Part shown: positions 1 to 12,741 of the stretch, one piece after another
How positions within the stretch are numbered: the stretch's first letter is position 1
How the letters are laid out: each line of letters begins with the position of its first letter
Assembly (NCBI GenBank): GCA_001986395.2
Contig: MQVO02000002.1
Span: 434,001-498,000 of the forward strand
DNA: 64,000 nucleotides
DNA from: Irpex lacteus
Lineage: Eukaryota > Basidiomycota > Agaricomycetes > Polyporales > Irpicaceae
Direction of reading: 5' to 3'
Made by a program: the position numbers and the translations under genes
The notes under the pieces: generated by a model
Databases searched by the model: none
Told to the model about the DNA's origin: nothing
What the model saw: the letters and a program-made list of their open reading frames with translations, nothing else

Positions 1-931
1 GCTAGAGCCATTTCGGCTGAATCTGTAATTAGCGAGTGACTCGGGGACAGCACTGCTGGGACGTAGTACATACCTTGGAATAGGTTGACAAAGTGAACAG
101 GGTACTAGTAGCATTCTCGCTCCATGCCGAGTTGAGGATCGGATACAGGACACAGACCACTGTAGGTGACCGTGCCACAGCGATTGAACATCTTTATAAG
201 GTGATTCCATCGCACATGTTGCGGAGGGTCAGCGACGTATAACACCGGCTCCTTGAGAAGCGGGTGTGGTGAGTAAGTAGGTGCAGCCATGTCGATCTGA
301 GAGATCCGGCCCTCAAGTCGCCGTGGCTACAACACAAACACTGGAGGAGCTCTTGGAGATAGGACCTGGGCAACTTCTAGCGCTTTCCCTCATTTTATAC
401 GAAGGAGCGTGTGAAGTTGTCCAAGAAACCTCGTTGCTTCCTGTAGGCACTGTAATAGCAGAGCGCTGCTGGTGCCAATAGCCTGCATCGTCGCTTGTTG
501 AACTGACAGATACTGTACGTAGATGCGTTGCACCAAGGAACGTTGAAGTACACGTGCGTACGAACACGAATGCTTGGGATGAGCGTAAAGTCCTTTCGTG
601 CCACTCCTAGAGCAAGTTTAAGCTTTCTTGCTCCTAGTAGATAGCGCAACGATACGCGTCTACGTTGGCGCCAACTGCTTTGTCAGCAACCGAGTTCAAC
701 GTACAATCCTTTTATCGTCATCTCGCACTGTTACAATACCTCTAGAATGAATGGTAGGGTAATAAGATATCATGAAACAGGAACAAGACCTGCCGCCACC
801 ATAGGTGGCCCTTTCGAGTAAGATAAGTATGTATGGGAGTAAGTAAGTACGTGCGCTTCGCTGAGTGCAATCCCGAGCGCATCAATTATGTTCACAGAAG
901 GAAAGCGCACTCTTTCAATCCGACCGCCACC
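1..931. other. Intergenic, no supported gene
   Basis: Several overlapping open frames of 60-84 codons exist on both strands, but none shows splice-consistent extension, a recognisable domain or a signal peptide. The last part must hold the promoter and 5' leader of the methyltransferase gene that starts at 932. No repeat or RNA gene was seen. Confidence 0.5.
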
Positions 932-2719
932 ATGCCGCTCGGACAAGCAGAGATCGAAGAGGAAGAACGCGCTTTCCAAAAGGTTGTGCTCACATTTCAG
1001 CAATATGCTAACTATGCTGTACGTTTTTCTCTCGGCATATAAATCTGCATCTGGTCCTCCGCGTTACTGAACCAGTTGCTGCACCTGGGATATGCATCTA
1101 GATCGCAGCGAATAACCGTCGACGGAAAGACATATACACACTCCCCAGAGCAGATCAAGAGCTCCTGAGTAACTTGGGCTACAAACAAAAGTTGGCCGAA
1201 GTGGACAAGGCGATCCTTGCCAATGCTGAATTCTTGAAACAGATCGTGGCAGACACTCAGATCTTTGGAGGTGACTTTGACGAAGAAGGAGAAGACGCGG
1301 AAGGTGATGGCGATGGCGAGCAGCCTGGACCTTCGCACACGCACTCTCACTCTCACGGTTACTAATTTTAACTCACCTGGGTTGCACATTGTCTGACGAA
1401 CTTGTCTTCCAGGAGGCCACTCGCATGAGCATGGGAGTCATGGGCATAGTCACGGTGTTTCTACGAAACGCGCAACCATAAGGCCTACGGACGCAGATAT
1501 GGATAAACTCCGTAGTACTATCAAGCAATTCGTCCGCGATTGGAGCGAAGAGGTTATTTTCCTATTTCTGTATCAATTCAATGTCGTCCGGAGCTACTAA
1601 CGTGTGGGTTTGATAAGGGCAAAGTTGAGCGAGATGTTTGTTACAAACCCATGATCGATGCTCTCCTCGAGCACTTCAAGGACAAGCCACAAGATCAAAG
1701 GTATATTGATGCTGGTTAAGCCAATGTGCAATCATTGACTAACAGCTCTTTCAAGGTCAAAGATTAGAGTGCTCGTACCGGGTGCTGGACTCTGCCGCTT
1801 AGCCTGGGATGTAGCATTCCAAGGTAACCATACTTTCACCGACATCAGTGGAACGAGCCTCATCTGGAATTCAATAGGATTTGCATGTCAAGGGAATGAG
1901 TTCTCTCACTACATGCTCCTCAGTTCGTTCTTCATTCTCAACAGGTAACCCAAAGCATCATGATCGCGTCGGGGACAATAATCGCGTAGGGCTGAATGTT
2001 TGTTTTCAGAACTGAAGAAATAAATCAACACACGATATATCCATACATCCATTCTTTCTCGAACATCCGTGACAAACCCGCCTTGTTGCGCGCTGTTCAA
2101 TTCCCTGACGTCTCACCCTCCTCGCTTCCGCCAAACTCCAACTTCTCTCTCGTGGCTGGTTTGTCTAGATCCGTCTAAAGAAGCACCCTTCACTCTGACT
2201 CCCTTCCATAGGCGACTTTGAAGAGATATACGGCAGCGAACTTGAAGACGAAGATCCTGAAGAGCCTCAGTCTGGATTATTTGACGCTGTGCTGACATGC
2301 TTTTTCATCGACACCGTCAGTTGGCTCTCTCACAATTGCTGAAACTTCTTTTCCCTGCTCATATTCATAAATAATACTGTACAGGCGAAGAACATCATCA
2401 ACTACCTCCGAGTGATTCACCGCAAGCTCGCTCCCGGAGGTGTATGGATCAATTTGGGACCACTGCTGTGGCACTGGGAGAACAACACGTCCAACGATCC
2501 TTCCATCGAGCTCAGTCTGGATGAGCTGAAAACGTTGGCCAGAAATGTTGGGTTCGAGATTTCCGTGAGTCTTTGCGCTGCTCTCGTGAGTGGAGCTGTT
2601 GGCTCATTGGATACATGTAGAATGAGAGAGAGATAGAAACGACTTATACTAATAACGCGCAAAGTATGCTGGGGTATGTGTACCATGCTGCGTTCTTCAC
2701 GGCTACCAAGGTTGCGTGA
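932..2719 (+). CDS. Carnosine N-methyltransferase-like protein (N2227 family)
   Basis: Family members are SAM-dependent methyltransferases that convert carnosine to anserine in animals; the fungal substrate is not established. Hand-splicing gives about nine exons with clear GT..AG borders (for example introns 1019-1101 and 1358-1412). Exon 1 encodes [15 protein letters not shown]. Exon 2 continues with [18 protein letters not shown] and LGYKQKL, both typical of the N-terminal N2227 region. A His/Gly-rich linker follows (exons 2-3). The SAM-binding motif I reads [14 protein letters not shown], the post-I region TCFFIDTAKNI, and a C-terminal block reads [17 protein letters not shown]. The frame ends [11 protein letters not shown] and stop. 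An unusual point is Cys where the family usually has Gly in GAGLGRL. The start is the ATG in a good context (CCACCATG). It is probably cytosolic or nuclear, with no signal peptide. The family call is firm; the substrate is inference. Confidence 0.92.
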
Positions 2720-2967
2720 AATACGATTGTATGACTAGCAAATGTATCAAAGGTGAAAATGCTGTATCTGTGAACATCCCTCAAAACTCCGAATGTATAC
2801 ACGTATGATAGTCATTAAGCATAGTACAAGACATCCAAGGTCACACCAGATAAAACATAAAACAACAGGGAAATATAAGTAAGTAATCGTGCGCGTGCAA
2901 GCCATTTACGCTCATTACTGTCATCACGTCGTGAAACGTTCCACTTCCGAGGGGGTGGCCCGTCTTA

Positions 2968-5264
2968 TTATACCTCCCTCACAGACGCGTCAGCATCACC
3001 ACTCTTCTCGCTCGCACCTTCCTTATCACTGTTAGCGGCACCACCACCTCTTCTTGCCGCTTTCTCCTTCGCCACCAACCTCATCTTCTCCTTTCTCAAG
3101 CGTCCACTCTCCCTCACCCCGAACCCATTCCTGAACACCATCTGCACCTCCTCCAAACTCAAACCCGCGGTCTCTGGGAAGCAGAACAAACAGAAGAGCC
3201 ATCCAAGGAGACACAGGCCGGCGTAAAACCCGAAGGCTCCGGAAGGTGTAATGCGATCCATGAGGGAGAGGTAGGTTGAGCCGATGAGGAGGTTGCCGGC
3301 CCAGTTGCAGAAGGTGGAGAGGGAAGTGCCGATGCCACGTACTGTGCCAATAAGGGTAAGTGAAATGTAGAGCAGGCGCGATGGGAGAGGAAAGAAAGAA
3401 CGCACCTTCCAAGCTGAAGAGCTCGCCTTGCTGCCATGGGACGTTGCCCAGACCGGTGGCGTACGATGCGACGTAGAAGATCATAGAGACGAGGACGATA
3501 GCCGACCATGTCTTCGAGTAGTCCGTACCATCTACGAGGTTCCCTCCGGTCTTGAGAGTGAGGTCTAGATAGGCGTCCACGATCAGTGTTCTTCGCACTA
3601 TTGACATATATGAGGGCCATAGAAGTAATGCACGTACAGTGGAACGATATACTGGCAAGCACCAATCCAATGATCATGCCCGGTGCGGAAAAGATCATGA
3701 TCTTCCGTCTGCCGATGATGTCAATGTACTTGAGTGCGAAGAGGGTGAAGATAAAGTTCGTGCCAGAGACGATGAGTCCGACCGCCGTTGGGTTGTTGAA
3801 CCCAATCTCCTGGAAGATAGTCGCGCTATAGTACATGAGAGTGTTGAAGCCAGACAGCTGTTGGAATGCCTGGAGACCGCATCCGATGACTTTTAAGAGA
3901 CGTGAATAAGTGGTTTGCGCAACATATTCAAAGAATGAATGAGACTCACTGACGGCACGGCGGTTGATGGGATTCAGGAAAGCCATTCCAAATCTTTGCA
4001 GTAGCGTTGTAGAATCTGAGATGTCGATGCTTCTCTTCACTGCGGAATGCAATGCCCGAACTTTCAAAGAGATTTGCTCGGGTGTAGCATATGGATAAAC
4101 CTTGCCGATGACCCGATTGGCGGCATCCATTTGACCGCGACGGATAAGGATACGAGCTAGGTAGAGGATGAGCATACATAGATTTGAGTATTTAGCTATA
4201 GAGTGTTGGTCATGAAGGAGAAACTTACGTGACTCCGGTAGGAAGATGAGAAGCAAACATTGTATACCGGACGGTACAGCACCTAGGCCAACCATCCATC
4301 GCCATCCACCGTGGACATGCTCAAATGCAGCACCTATAGAGTATAAGCCTCGTACACTCTCGGAACGTATCAGCAAATTGCTCACCTATACCGTAGGCTA
4401 CGACTTGTCCGCCAGTAATCATAACAACGTTGAGAACCACCATGCGCCCCCTCTGGCGAGTGGGGGACAGTTCCTGGATATACAAAGGTGCAACGCAAGA
4501 TGCAAGACCGACGCCAATACCAATGAGGAAACGGCAGCCAATCTTGTCATGTTATTATCAGCAATATTAGAACAATAGACGGCTGGGATGAACCTACCAT
4601 GGACCAAACAGTGTGACAGACAGCTTGACCAATGGCACCACCGATAAACACGATATCAGCAATAGCCAGGACAAGTTTTCGCCCGACGAAATCTGAAAGC
4701 ATGCCAGCCACCAGACCGCCAATTAAGGCGCCCAGTGTAGTGGCAGAAGTTATGAGTTCCTAAAAACAGCAGCTTCTTCAGCTTCTGCAACGTATTCGGT
4801 ATCATCAGTGTGGAGAACACTAACCTTCTGGCCAGAAGAGAGCTCAGCGGGCCCGAGATCAGAACCAATGCTGACGAGGGCGCCTGAGATAACGCCAGTG
4901 TCATAGCCTGCAAGAGGTTCAGAAAAGCCGTAAGAACTGTGTATGCAATCAATTATCTCCAGGGACGGACCCACCGAAGAGAAGACCAGAGATGCTAGTG
5001 CACAGCACGAGAAGCCAGATGAACCAGCTCGTCTTGTCTTCGCCTTCGGCGACGACGGCAAGCTCAGAGAGTTCGCCGGCAGCATTGAGCTGGGAGATGT
5101 CTTCGTGTTCGATGTAGCTGATAATCGACACAAGCAAAGTTAACGTTAACCCCACATTCAGTTTCTCCACATGATATGATAGATTCGTGAGATCGGAGAT
5201 GCACTGACCTTCGTCTGCTGGAGTCCTCCTTCGAGTCTCGTGGATCGTGTATCGAGCTGCTCAT
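2968..5264 (-). CDS. MFS myo-inositol/sugar transporter (ITR type)
   Basis: Predicted 12-span plasma-membrane proton symporter of the sugar porter family, closest in motif content to fungal myo-inositol transporters. The N-terminal cytosolic tail starts MSSSIHDPRDS, followed by TM1 with FGGYDTGVISGALV. The loop 6 signature PESPRILIRRGQ appears after splicing; the ORF read through the intron hides it. Other signatures are GFNTLMYYSATIFQEIGF, DIIGRRKIM and LGNVPWQQGELFSLE. The C-terminal half ends with PETAGLSLEEVQ and a highly charged cytoplasmic tail of about 50 residues ending DADASVREV. Roughly ten short introns break the gene. The ITR-like features are GGWRWMVGLGAVPSGIQ and the residues around the QQLSGFNT segment. 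A hexose specificity cannot be excluded from sequence alone. The gene stands alone, upstream of a 1.35 kb spacer. Confidence 0.9.
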
Positions 5265-6614
5265 CGTCGACTATAGAGCAAGGAGGTGCGGGCGCACAGG
5301 AAGAAGTCCGAGGAAGGGAAGAAGATAAGCCAGCTGCCTCGTTGCAGTATATAACGTTAACGCGCTGCCCCAGGGCTTCTTACGACGTTGATCAGGCAGA
5401 CGCTACTCTGGTCATGCGCACAGATGCAGACTCCACGAATGTCGAAAAGGGCAACGGTTTCCGCCACAACGCTGTCGACTTCGCTGGTATATGTATTCGA
5501 ACTCCCGAGCCAGCGGCAGGCAGGACACAGGGCCGATCAAATTTGCATGTGTGTAAGGCGAGACTGAATAAATTTTCCGCCGAGTCTGATTCAGACTCAG
5601 ACTCAGAACTTCCAGCTGATTCCAGCAGGCCGAGTGTACGATCGTTTGTACAGTAATGGAGAACGCGTCATAAGTAGCACTGCACCAAAAACACAGAGAA
5701 CGTGGAAGTTGCGACAACGGAAGTGGTCACGAGAGATCGTGGAGAGTAGGGACGGTGATCCGGGGGTGTATTCAGCGAACATGTGGGGTGACGTTCAGGC
5801 TGAACACGAGTTGTGCGTTGAAGGAATGTCGCATACTCAACTGCGAGTGGACTTTCAGTGATACAACCCATCACAAGCCGGTGGGGTGGTGCGAGGAAAC
5901 GCTCGGAAATCGAAACATAGCGAAACACATACGCTTGGCACTACGATTTCGGGATATCGGCGTCAGAGGGTTCCCGCATCTTCATTCCAGACAACCGCGC
6001 TGCTTAGCAGCCTTTCACATCTACGAGATGCAGGAAAATACAGTAGAGCATCTTGGCTGGATAGTCGAGATAGATGCTGCGCACTGGTGGTAGTTTGGTG
6101 GTACTTACCGAGAAAGGAGGCACAAAAAACGCCACAAAGACTGGCGGCAATCAAACACATAAAAGCGCCCATGTCATCGCGCTTACATACATTATTGAGC
6201 GGTCGCCCGTTAAGGCAGTTGTTGTATTGAAGACCGCTACCGTGACTTACTCATTCACCGGGACTAAGGGTAGTTCGCGTCACACGTACAAGAAATACGA
6301 ATCGAATGATGTAGTTCAATCATCGCATCGAATAGCCTACAACAAGACCACCACCAAAATTACTATCAAAAAAGAACTTTTACTATCCAATACTACTGAA
6401 AGATGAGCAGCAGGGACCGGGAAGGAGGGAAGAGGGAGATACGAATGGAGGACGGGGATAATATATTAGTGAATGAATGCATAGGGGAATCGGGAGTCGC
6501 AGCAAAAAGGCACAAGCATGTCGTAAATGTGGCGTCAAGTACAAATAGTAGCAGGTAGAGGCAGTGGAAGCAATCGTCATCTATCCAGTAAGACAAAGAA
6601 GAAGAGAGCTCCGA
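5265..6614. other. Intergenic spacer with short hexamer repeat
   Basis: No gene is supported. The right end holds the 3' flank of the zinc transporter, and the left end the promoter of the inositol-type transporter. Positions 5585-5610 hold a small imperfect GACTCA hexamer tandem repeat. Open frames up to 138 codons occur here, but they overlap on opposite strands and show no family features. Confidence 0.5.
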
Positions 6615-8062
6615 TTAAGCCCAGCGGCCGAGGAGAGCCATGATACCCGCTCCGGCGAGCATGCACACGATCGCGTAGGTAAGCTTCCAGTTCGACGCGG
6701 TGATCATCTCCTTGTTGAACAGGAACTCGTGTGCGAGGAGTTCGACGAGACCGGTGTAGATGAGGATACCTGCGGAGAGGGCGTCGAGGATGCCGGAGAC
6801 GATGCTGGCGGTTTTGCTGTCGGGGTTGTAGGAGGTCCGGACACCTAGGCCGACGGCGATGCCTGTAAACAAACAAGCGTGTACGTTAGAGAAGTAGACG
6901 GCAGTATAAAGGATTCGTTTGGACTAACCGATTGGAGTGGTGATGCCGTAGAGGAAGGCACCGATGAGGGGCACATACGAGTATTTGGCAGGCAGCTCCA
7001 TGTAGGCGAGACGGGAGCCGACACCGAGACCCTCGAACATTTCTTGTTGGGGGAAATTAATTGATTAATAAGTTGTAGAGAAGAGCAGATGAAGGAGATG
7101 GGACTCACGGTGGAAGACGATGACGATGAAGAGCGTGATGAAGTCATCCGTCACGGCGAGTGTCAGACCGATAAGGACACTGAGAGTTTTCCTCTTAGCA
7201 CGGATCGCACCACGGAAATCGATTATAGTCTGCTTACCTGTGGAGCAGGACACCAAACTCGAGGATAGCCACACCAATGATCTGCGTAGCAGGCGAATCG
7301 ACCACACTGGACGGTGCAGCGTTCAACACGGCCATCTCCACGTCCTTCTTTCCCGTGAGACTAGCATCGCGGCCCTTCTCAGAGTCATCGTACGCGCCAT
7401 GCTCGGAGAGGACGTTCCTGTCGCCGTTGTCGGCGGACTCGGGGCCGTGGGCTGCGTGGCTGGCTCCGGCGGGGTTCATGTGGCCGTGCGGGTCGGCGGA
7501 GATGCCGATGGAGGCGAGTTTGGCGGTTCCCCAGCGGAAGGCGACGATTTCTACGATGAAAATGATGAAAATGGCGAGCATGGCAATGGCCAGGGCGAAG
7601 GGCTGTAGATATCGGGTCAGTTGTTAAACCTGCAAGCTCAGAAAGGAAGAACGTACGTAAACACCCCATTCGGCAGCGAGACACGGTGAACCAAGCTCGT
7701 CAAGGGCGGGATCGAGCAAGTGGATGAACGCCGTTGCAATCTATATCAACATGTGAGCGTCAATAGTCAGTCAACTCTAATACGCTGCTAAGTGGCGCGA
7801 GAAAACTCACAATGACACCGCTACCAAAGTATTTGGCGAAATCAAAGACTCCACGGGGGACGCGAGGGGCCAGCCACCTTGTACGCTTTGCAACTACGGG
7901 GAAGAATGCACCAATCATCGAGCCGGTGAGGACGATGAATACGGCACCGATACGGAGACCAGTCGAGCCAGTGTCTCCTCCTCCCGAGCCGCAGTTGACG
8001 TCGTCGTCGTCGTCCCTTTTGGCGAGGAGGGCGGCCATGTATTCGCTGCGACTGAGGACCAT
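6615..8062 (-). CDS. ZIP-family zinc transporter (Zrt1/Zrt2-like)
   Basis: Membrane importer of zinc (possibly iron) of the ZIP family. The protein begins MVLSRSEYMAALLAKR, followed by an Asp run (DDDDDVN) and TM1 with RIGAVFIVLTGSMIGAFFP. TM2 contains FAKYFGSGVIVS. The spliced segment IATAFIHLLDPALDELG carries the TM2-3 region. A His-containing cytosolic loop (DPHGHMNPAGASHAAHG) is the usual metal-binding variable loop. TM4-5 read VIGLTLAV-like, with IVIVFHQMFEGLGVGSRLA; the HxxFEG motif is the family's transport-site hallmark and only appears after splicing. The C-terminus ends CMLAGAGIMALLGRWA, as fungal ZIPs do. About five introns. Zinc-responsive regulation is expected from the family, but I saw no specific promoter site. 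Confidence 0.93.
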
Positions 8063-11000
8063 GGTGGTGGTGGTGGTGGGCGGTGGTAGGGAGTGTGAGA
8101 AGGGGGAAGGGCGAAGCGCGTTGAGGACTATATACCACCGGGGCGAAAGAAGTCACTAGGAAAATGAAAGGGTTCAGATGGAGGGGGTATAAATAGAGTA
8201 ATCAGGGATCAAAGAGAGGATGATCGCACAGTGATCGCACCCAGGTACTGAGCGAGCGGTGTGGAAAACACCAAGAGAATTTTGGCAGAGCTGGAGCCAG
8301 ATCTATCCCGACTCCTTGGTGCATACAGACGCTGACTGCCCGTGCAATGTCACAAAAGGACGTCTCGACCAATCGTGTGCCGTGCCTTGAGGCTGCCGCA
8401 CAGTGCGCCGTGGACGCTTGACCGCGACGGTACCCTCGCTAATACCGTTTCCGTGTGGTCGTGACTGGCTGCTTATGGGACCTTCACCCTGGCCAGCGGT
8501 GTTTGCATCAGCCCGCGAACACCGTTACCACCGAACCAGCACATACCATGTGGCTCGAAACATGCTCGAAACATTTTCGTACTCCAACGAAAGTTACGAC
8601 GAGCACCTCAAAGGTCGTCGGAGCGCCCACCACTGCTCCCTGCACACTTGCCGATCTTTTTTAGTCTTGGCCAGGACGACTAGGACGGTGTGTGGGTCCA
8701 GAGGTACCCACGGAGCTAGATGCATGCCCGGCGTGCATCAGTCCGAGATGGCCAGGAACGAGCCTCCGTCGTCGGTGTGGCAAGCTGTTTTGCCAAAAGT
8801 TGCGGAAGAGTACCTCCCCAGTTATATCCGCTTCAAACACCTCTTCAAACGGATCTTCCGCGCCGCGGGTACTGTCAAGTACTGTATTATGTTCGTCAGA
8901 GACTGGACTGCATCACAGCTATCAATAGGAATGGAGACATTACCGTGTGCACCGCGAAGCTTGCTCCGCGTGCTGGAGTAGGCTGGACTGGTGCAGTAAG
9001 TATTGCCAGTAGATTCCATCTCTGCAGTTTACCATTTGAGTATTCAAGCCGAGCTTGACGAGCATCAAGGCGCGTCGAACATCGCACGCTCGCGAAAGAA
9101 AGTAAGATGCAGTTTCTTCATAGACGGTGGCGGACGTTGTTGACGTGTGTTTGAAGTGTGGACAGCCTGTCTGGGAAGTAGTTTTCATTCTCCGCTATAA
9201 CACCACCGGGACGTGCCGCGCTCCTCGTTCAAGTTCTCATCTACTGCAACTTACTTGAGGTTCGCCAGTTCTCCCTTCAAATCAATCCAGTCTTGCCGAA
9301 CCAAAATGCTAGCATAATGTACGCACCGCGTTGACGTTCTCCATCGAGAGGTTGGATAGCTCCGCCATAGTTTCAAGTTTCTACTGCAAGCCCGGGCCTT
9401 TACCCGACGGTAAGCTCACGCGACCAACGAATCCACGATACTATTACACTCTGACTGAACCTTACAGCTGTACGGTACTGCGCCGCTTGATACGTTAAAG
9501 CTATCGCTATCCGTATACTTACACCCCTATCATCTATGCGTGTTCACTTCACCGCTGCTGCGATCCTAGTACTATATCGGAGCCAGCTTCCCAGTGATAC
9601 ACTGGCAGGTCGTCGAGTCGGGCGAGGTCCACGTATAGGAAGGCAGGAAGGCAGCTGATGACACGCACTGCTGCCAGATGTAGAGCCGGCGTCGGATGGG
9701 GGCACGTGGGTTCTTCCTACACTTGTGAGTTAATCTGCCGAACCCGGTCACCTCGAACTTCGTGTTACTCTCTCACGTTCAAGTCGAGATTCGAAGCTGA
9801 TTCTCTTCAGCCAGATGTGGTGCACCTCAATATCATATCTCGATTTGCTGAACGGCGCGTACTACTTACTGCTAAGTCTCGCAGGAAGTGGAGAATTCTC
9901 TCCAACACCGTAGCAAACGGCAGGAGCATCGTCTTTGTCGAACCTTACTCTCGTACAACATAACCCCCCCCCCCCCCCCCCCCATCTGAGTGGATGATAC
10001 CAGATACCAAATACGGTGGTGTACTCACACGCGTCAGTTGGGTGTAGCGATGATGTGCTCCGAGGCGTACCACCTTACCACAAAAGGATGCCAGTTTGAC
10101 GATGGATACATGGATGAAACTCGGCTTCCAGTCCGCCCAGACGTACGTCTGTTGTGCATGTAATGCACCGTGCCTAGTGAGTGGTGATGCCAGTACTGAT
10201 GAGTCTTCAAGCCCGCAGATCAACGTACTATCACCGTGGACAGTGACTGACTGCTTCTCAGGTTTCAACGTTGGATGTCATTCTAATTTTATCCAATCTA
10301 ATTTTCGCAAGTTATATATGGCCTTTCACGACCTGACACGGTGTCGACTGATACCACTGGCACGGTCAAGGAGTACCAGCACGATACCGTGGGTGTGGGG
10401 TTCATTATAGCTACGTCTAATTGTAGGTATGTACAGCGTACCCTTGCTATTGTGCACGCTCGTTCTGATTGCCATGCCCGTAACCTACATGCCATCGTAC
10501 TTTCATGCTACATGCCGTCAAATATTCTCGGTATATACGTTGGTGCCAGTGTTGTGCGATGGAGCAGGAGTCCTTGAACGTTTTTCGTCTAGTGGTACGG
10601 ACGACTTATGCGACGCATGCAATCTGAGCTAGATTGATATGACGAATTTGTCCGTCCCATTAAGAGGGTTTGTGGTAGTAGGGTATATGCATGAGGCTAC
10701 ACAGCCAGATGTGGACCAGAAATAAATACTGCAGTAGAATTTCTGCGATATACTTAACTCTAACTCGCGGGTGCAAACCGGTTAGCCGGGGACATTCGAG
10801 CTGTGAGACAATGCGCGTCAAACATCCACCGCATCGCTTCTCTCAATATATTGCCACGTTCGTGACAGCACTGCATCCCGTTTCCTCGCGCGACATGAAG
10901 CTTTGAAGCACGAGAGTACATTGCGCGGACAGCTCTCGGACGAACCTAGCGCACTCGACCTGCACTGGAATTCATCCAGCCTGGAGCGTGACCCGCCATC

Positions 11001-11304
11001 CACGACACCTTCCTCTTACGGCGACACGACACAAGAACCGACGCGCAAGCCGACTGGCCAGAACTCTGCCGATGACGTCCCCAGGGCGGGATCTGAGATA
11101 AGCAGCTCTGATGACCAATCGCATGTGGGCGCCTAGACGCATGGCTTGTATCTTTGTGGCTTTTCCCTGGTCCCACTCAAAAGTTGGCGACCACCCGCGT
11201 CCCTTTTTGACCTCCTCCTCGTCTCTTTCACCCCGACCACCATCTCTCTCGTCTCCAGACGCCTTCAGTGAACACCGTAGCACACAGCGACGAGACACTG
11301 AAAC
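8063..11304. other. 3.2 kb intergenic region, no supported gene
   Basis: The largest open frame (8403-8981, 192 codons, plus strand) has a composition unlike the neighbouring genes and no domain, and is not called. A run of 20 cytosines lies at 9964-9983. At 9538 a short plus frame begins with a hydrophobic stretch resembling a signal peptide start, but it lacks cysteines and a coherent continuation. I see no transposase or reverse transcriptase motif. The last 200 bases hold the promoter of the CCC1/VIT1 gene. Confidence 0.5.
9964..9983. repeat. Homopolymer run of 20 C
   Basis: An uninterrupted run of 20 cytosines read directly from the sequence, in non-coding DNA. Its length may be a sequencing or assembly estimate, because such runs are error-prone. 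Confidence 0.9.
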
Positions 11305-12425
11305 ATGTCGTCAGAATCTCAGCCACCCTCGGTCCCTCTTCCTCCTAGGAACGCCCAGGCTACCGACACTCTGAGCAAGAAGCCTCCCGTCTGGTCGCTC
11401 AGTGAACACGCACCCCAAGCCCAAACTGCGCCTCTGCCAGCTAAATGCGACCGTCACGTACCTGCGAGAGACGGTATATGCTGCAAAGACCTCAAAGACG
11501 ACGATGAACGGACATTGGTAGATCCGGACGTCGTCCGCGACGTGTATGTCCACAAACCGCACTTCCTTCTCACGTCGTAAACTCACCCCGCACTCGATCC
11601 TACTCACAGCGTTATCGGTCTCTCAGACGGCCTCACCGTCCCATTCGCTCTCACCGCAGGTCTGTCCTCCCTCGGAGAATCTAAACTCGTTATCCTCGGA
11701 GGCTTCGCAGAACTCATCGCCGGCGCCCTATCAATGGGCATCGGCGGCTTCCTCGCCTCCCAAGCCGAACGCGACCACTACCGCTTCCTCCAAAAGCACA
11801 CCGCCGCACGTGTGCTCCGCAGCTGCGACGGCGAGATGGAGCGCGAGGTGTACGGCGTCCTCGGGCCTATCGGCGTAGACGAGAAGACGAGCCGGCTCGT
11901 AGCGCGGAACTTGAGGGAGGTGGAGATAGACTCGCATGGCGAGGGGAGCGACGCGTCGAGCTCTAGGACAACTGTCGAGGACGCTGGGCTGAGGTGGAGC
12001 AAGTCGGTCGGTCTTACGGCGTTCTTGCTCAAGTTTGGCGAGGGCCTCGAGGAGGTTACGACGCGGCGGATGTACGTCTCTGCGTTCACCATCGGTATGG
12101 GATACCTCATCGGTGGCTTCATCCCGCTGCTTCCCTACTTTTTCGGTGCGTAGTCGCGGCTGTTCGCCAGTTCCGGGTAAATTGGCATTCGGCTGACATC
12201 TGCTTATTTTTTTCGCCCGTAGTGCCAAGAGCCCACATAGCGCTCATTTACTCTTGCATTGTCACCGGAATCGTATTGCTCATCTTTGGAGCTGTCAAAG
12301 CTAGAATAACTGGTGCTGCCGGGCAGGGCATCGGTGGGTACGTCTACGGAGCCGTCAGTACGCTCATGGTCGGTGGTGCTGCTGCCGCCGCTGCATACGG
12401 TCTCGTCTATCTGCTAGAGGGCTAA
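11305..12425 (+). CDS. CCC1/VIT1-type vacuolar iron/manganese transporter
   Basis: Predicted importer of Fe2+ or Mn2+ into the vacuole, acting in metal detoxification and storage. Three exons (11305-11543, 11610-12145, 12223-12425) join in frame to 325 residues. A long cytosolic N-terminus (about 80 residues) precedes TM1, which reads VIGLSDGLTVPFALTAGL, the family hallmark. TM2 is ILGGFAELIAGALSMGIGGF, then a charged cytosolic metal-binding region with QAERDHYRFLQKH, then TM3 with GMGYLIGGFIPLLPYF. TM4 and TM5 lie in exon 3 (HIALIYSCIVTGIVLLIFGA and a Gly/Ala-rich last helix). Length and layout match yeast CCC1. The gene is convergent with Isy1, 316 bases apart. Confidence 0.93.
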
Positions 12426-12741
12426 GCATTTTGACTCCTCTTGTTCTTGTTTTCTGTATCTTTATATCCTCATTCACACTATCTGTTCTGTTTCCATATT
12501 AACATACTGTACTTATCCCACATGACTTTTTGCTTCTCCCACATACATAGTAGGCACGTTTCCGTTACTGAATGGAATCTTCCCATTGTTCGACTTTGCA
12601 AGTCGTGCTGGCCAAAGCACAAGTGCGAAGTGAAGTACAGTCCATTAGAGCAGGGATAACAAGTAAAGATACATAGCGAAGCGTGAGAATGCATTGATTG
12701 CCTACATGACAAGCAGAGTCGCACAGTCCATAGCCCCACCA

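Noticed and set aside
8403..8981. 192-codon plus-strand open frame in the 3.2 kb spacer
   Set aside because: No domain, biased composition unlike neighbouring genes, no splice-supported extension; most likely chance.
9535..9660. Possible sixth small secreted protein (MRVHFTAAAILVL start)
   Set aside because: Continuation lacks cysteines and the family intron; promoter elements absent.
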